Assembly (NCBI RefSeq): GCF_002964765.1
Contig: NZ_PQCF01000032.1
Location: 62,001 to 126,000 of the forward strand
Direction of reading: 5' to 3'
Source: Pseudoalteromonas sp. T1lg88
GTDB lineage: Bacteria; Pseudomonadota; Gammaproteobacteria; Enterobacterales; Alteromonadaceae
Length of the DNA stretch: 64,000 bases
Of this stretch, positions 63,829 through 64,000 are shown one piece after another. Numbering within the stretch: position 1 is the stretch's first letter; each line of letters opens with the position of its first letter. The notes beneath the pieces are model-generated. The model ran no database searches and was not told the origin of the DNA. It saw only the letters and a list, made by a program, of their open reading frames with translations. Made by a program: the position numbers and the translations under genes.

Positions 63829-64000
63829 TTAACGTTTATCCTTGTTTAATTCCAGCGTTTGTCTGGTGTGCGCAGCCACGTCATCAAGGCCAAGCTTTTC
63901 ATAGCTCTTCACCATCATTTCCAGCGCCGGGATTAAATAGCTGCTTTGCGAGAAATGCTCTACCACATATTTACCACGGTTGGCGGCCGCCAAATAAGCC
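63829..64000 (-). CDS. bamD: Outer-membrane assembly lipoprotein BamD, C-terminal end only
   Basis: About 56 codons before the stop TAA (63829-63831); the start is beyond the window. The readable end is AYLAAANRGKYVVEHFSQS, then YLIPALEMMVKSYEKLGL, ending in LNKDKR. This TPR-like helical repeat fits the C-terminus of BamD, part of the BAM complex that folds barrels such as OmpW and the TonB receptor. Called from the short C-terminal stretch by memory of the family, so confidence is moderate. Confidence 0.75.
   Translation of the reverse strand, partial: AYLAAANRGKYVVEHFSQSSYLIPALEMMVKSYEKLGLDDVAAHTRQTLELNKDKR

Overview
The window looks like a chromosomal segment of a gammaproteobacterium of the Alteromonadales type. 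The run rpsT / murJ-ribF-ileS-lspA-fkpB-ispH followed by type IV pilus minor pilin genes is the kind of order seen in Shewanella-like genomes, and TyrR, SmrA, MiaE, OmpW, a P-II protein and a BamD C-terminus all fit that group. The genus cannot be fixed from sequence alone. Genes are densely packed on both strands, most with a clear Shine-Dalgarno sequence, and many units end in strong hairpin-plus-U terminators. No rRNA, tRNA, CRISPR array, prophage or complete insertion sequence was seen.

Layout. 1-8.8 kb: the C-terminally cut end of a secreted subtilisin-like (S8) protease, two small unknown genes, a VOC-fold protein, a large MASE3-PAS-GAF-PAS-GGDEF-EAL c-di-GMP protein and a PrpE-type acyl-CoA synthetase. 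9-18.5 kb: AdhP-type alcohol dehydrogenase, a membrane-anchored HExxH peptidase, YjbR, YqaA/DedA, a DUF1707/LiaF-like protein, a sulfotransferase-like protein, MiaE, HdeD, a periplasmic amidohydrolase and an MscS-family channel. 18.9-26.4 kb: TonB-dependent receptor, HAD phosphatase, LysE exporter, a second S8 protease paralogous to the first, and a Bcr/CflA efflux protein. 26.4-28.8 kb is an accessory island: an AT-rich esterase gene with an attC-like recombination site just after its stop codon, then a long stretch without credible genes. 28.8-38 kb: bactofilin plus M23 peptidase, tyrosine catabolism (HPPD, fumarylacetoacetase), a POT peptide transporter and TyrR, which is split by a one-base frameshift. 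38-45 kb: OmpW, DapE, an OlsF-like ornithine-lipid acyltransferase, GhrA, SmrA and small membrane proteins. 45-53.3 kb: housekeeping run from rpsT to ispH. 53.4-63.3 kb: a LytS/LytTR (FimS/AlgR-like) two-component pair directly before pilV-pilW-pilX-pilY1-pilE-tapY2, facing two FimT-type pseudopilins. The window closes with glnB and the end of bamD.

How it fits together. Two secreted subtilases, a POT di/tripeptide transporter, a periplasmic prolidase-like amidohydrolase and tyrosine breakdown under TyrR suggest a heterotroph that lives on protein. The pilin block forms a coherent unit: minor pilins and the PilY1 adhesin are preceded by a sensor/regulator pair like the one that controls the same genes in Pseudomonas, and two perfect matches to the LytTR-site consensus lie upstream of pilV.

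Most noteworthy: the frameshifted tyrR, the lone integron-type cassette, the regulator-pilin linkage with candidate LytTR sites, the overlapping bactofilin/M23 pair, and an unannotated 34-residue membrane protein with its own terminator.
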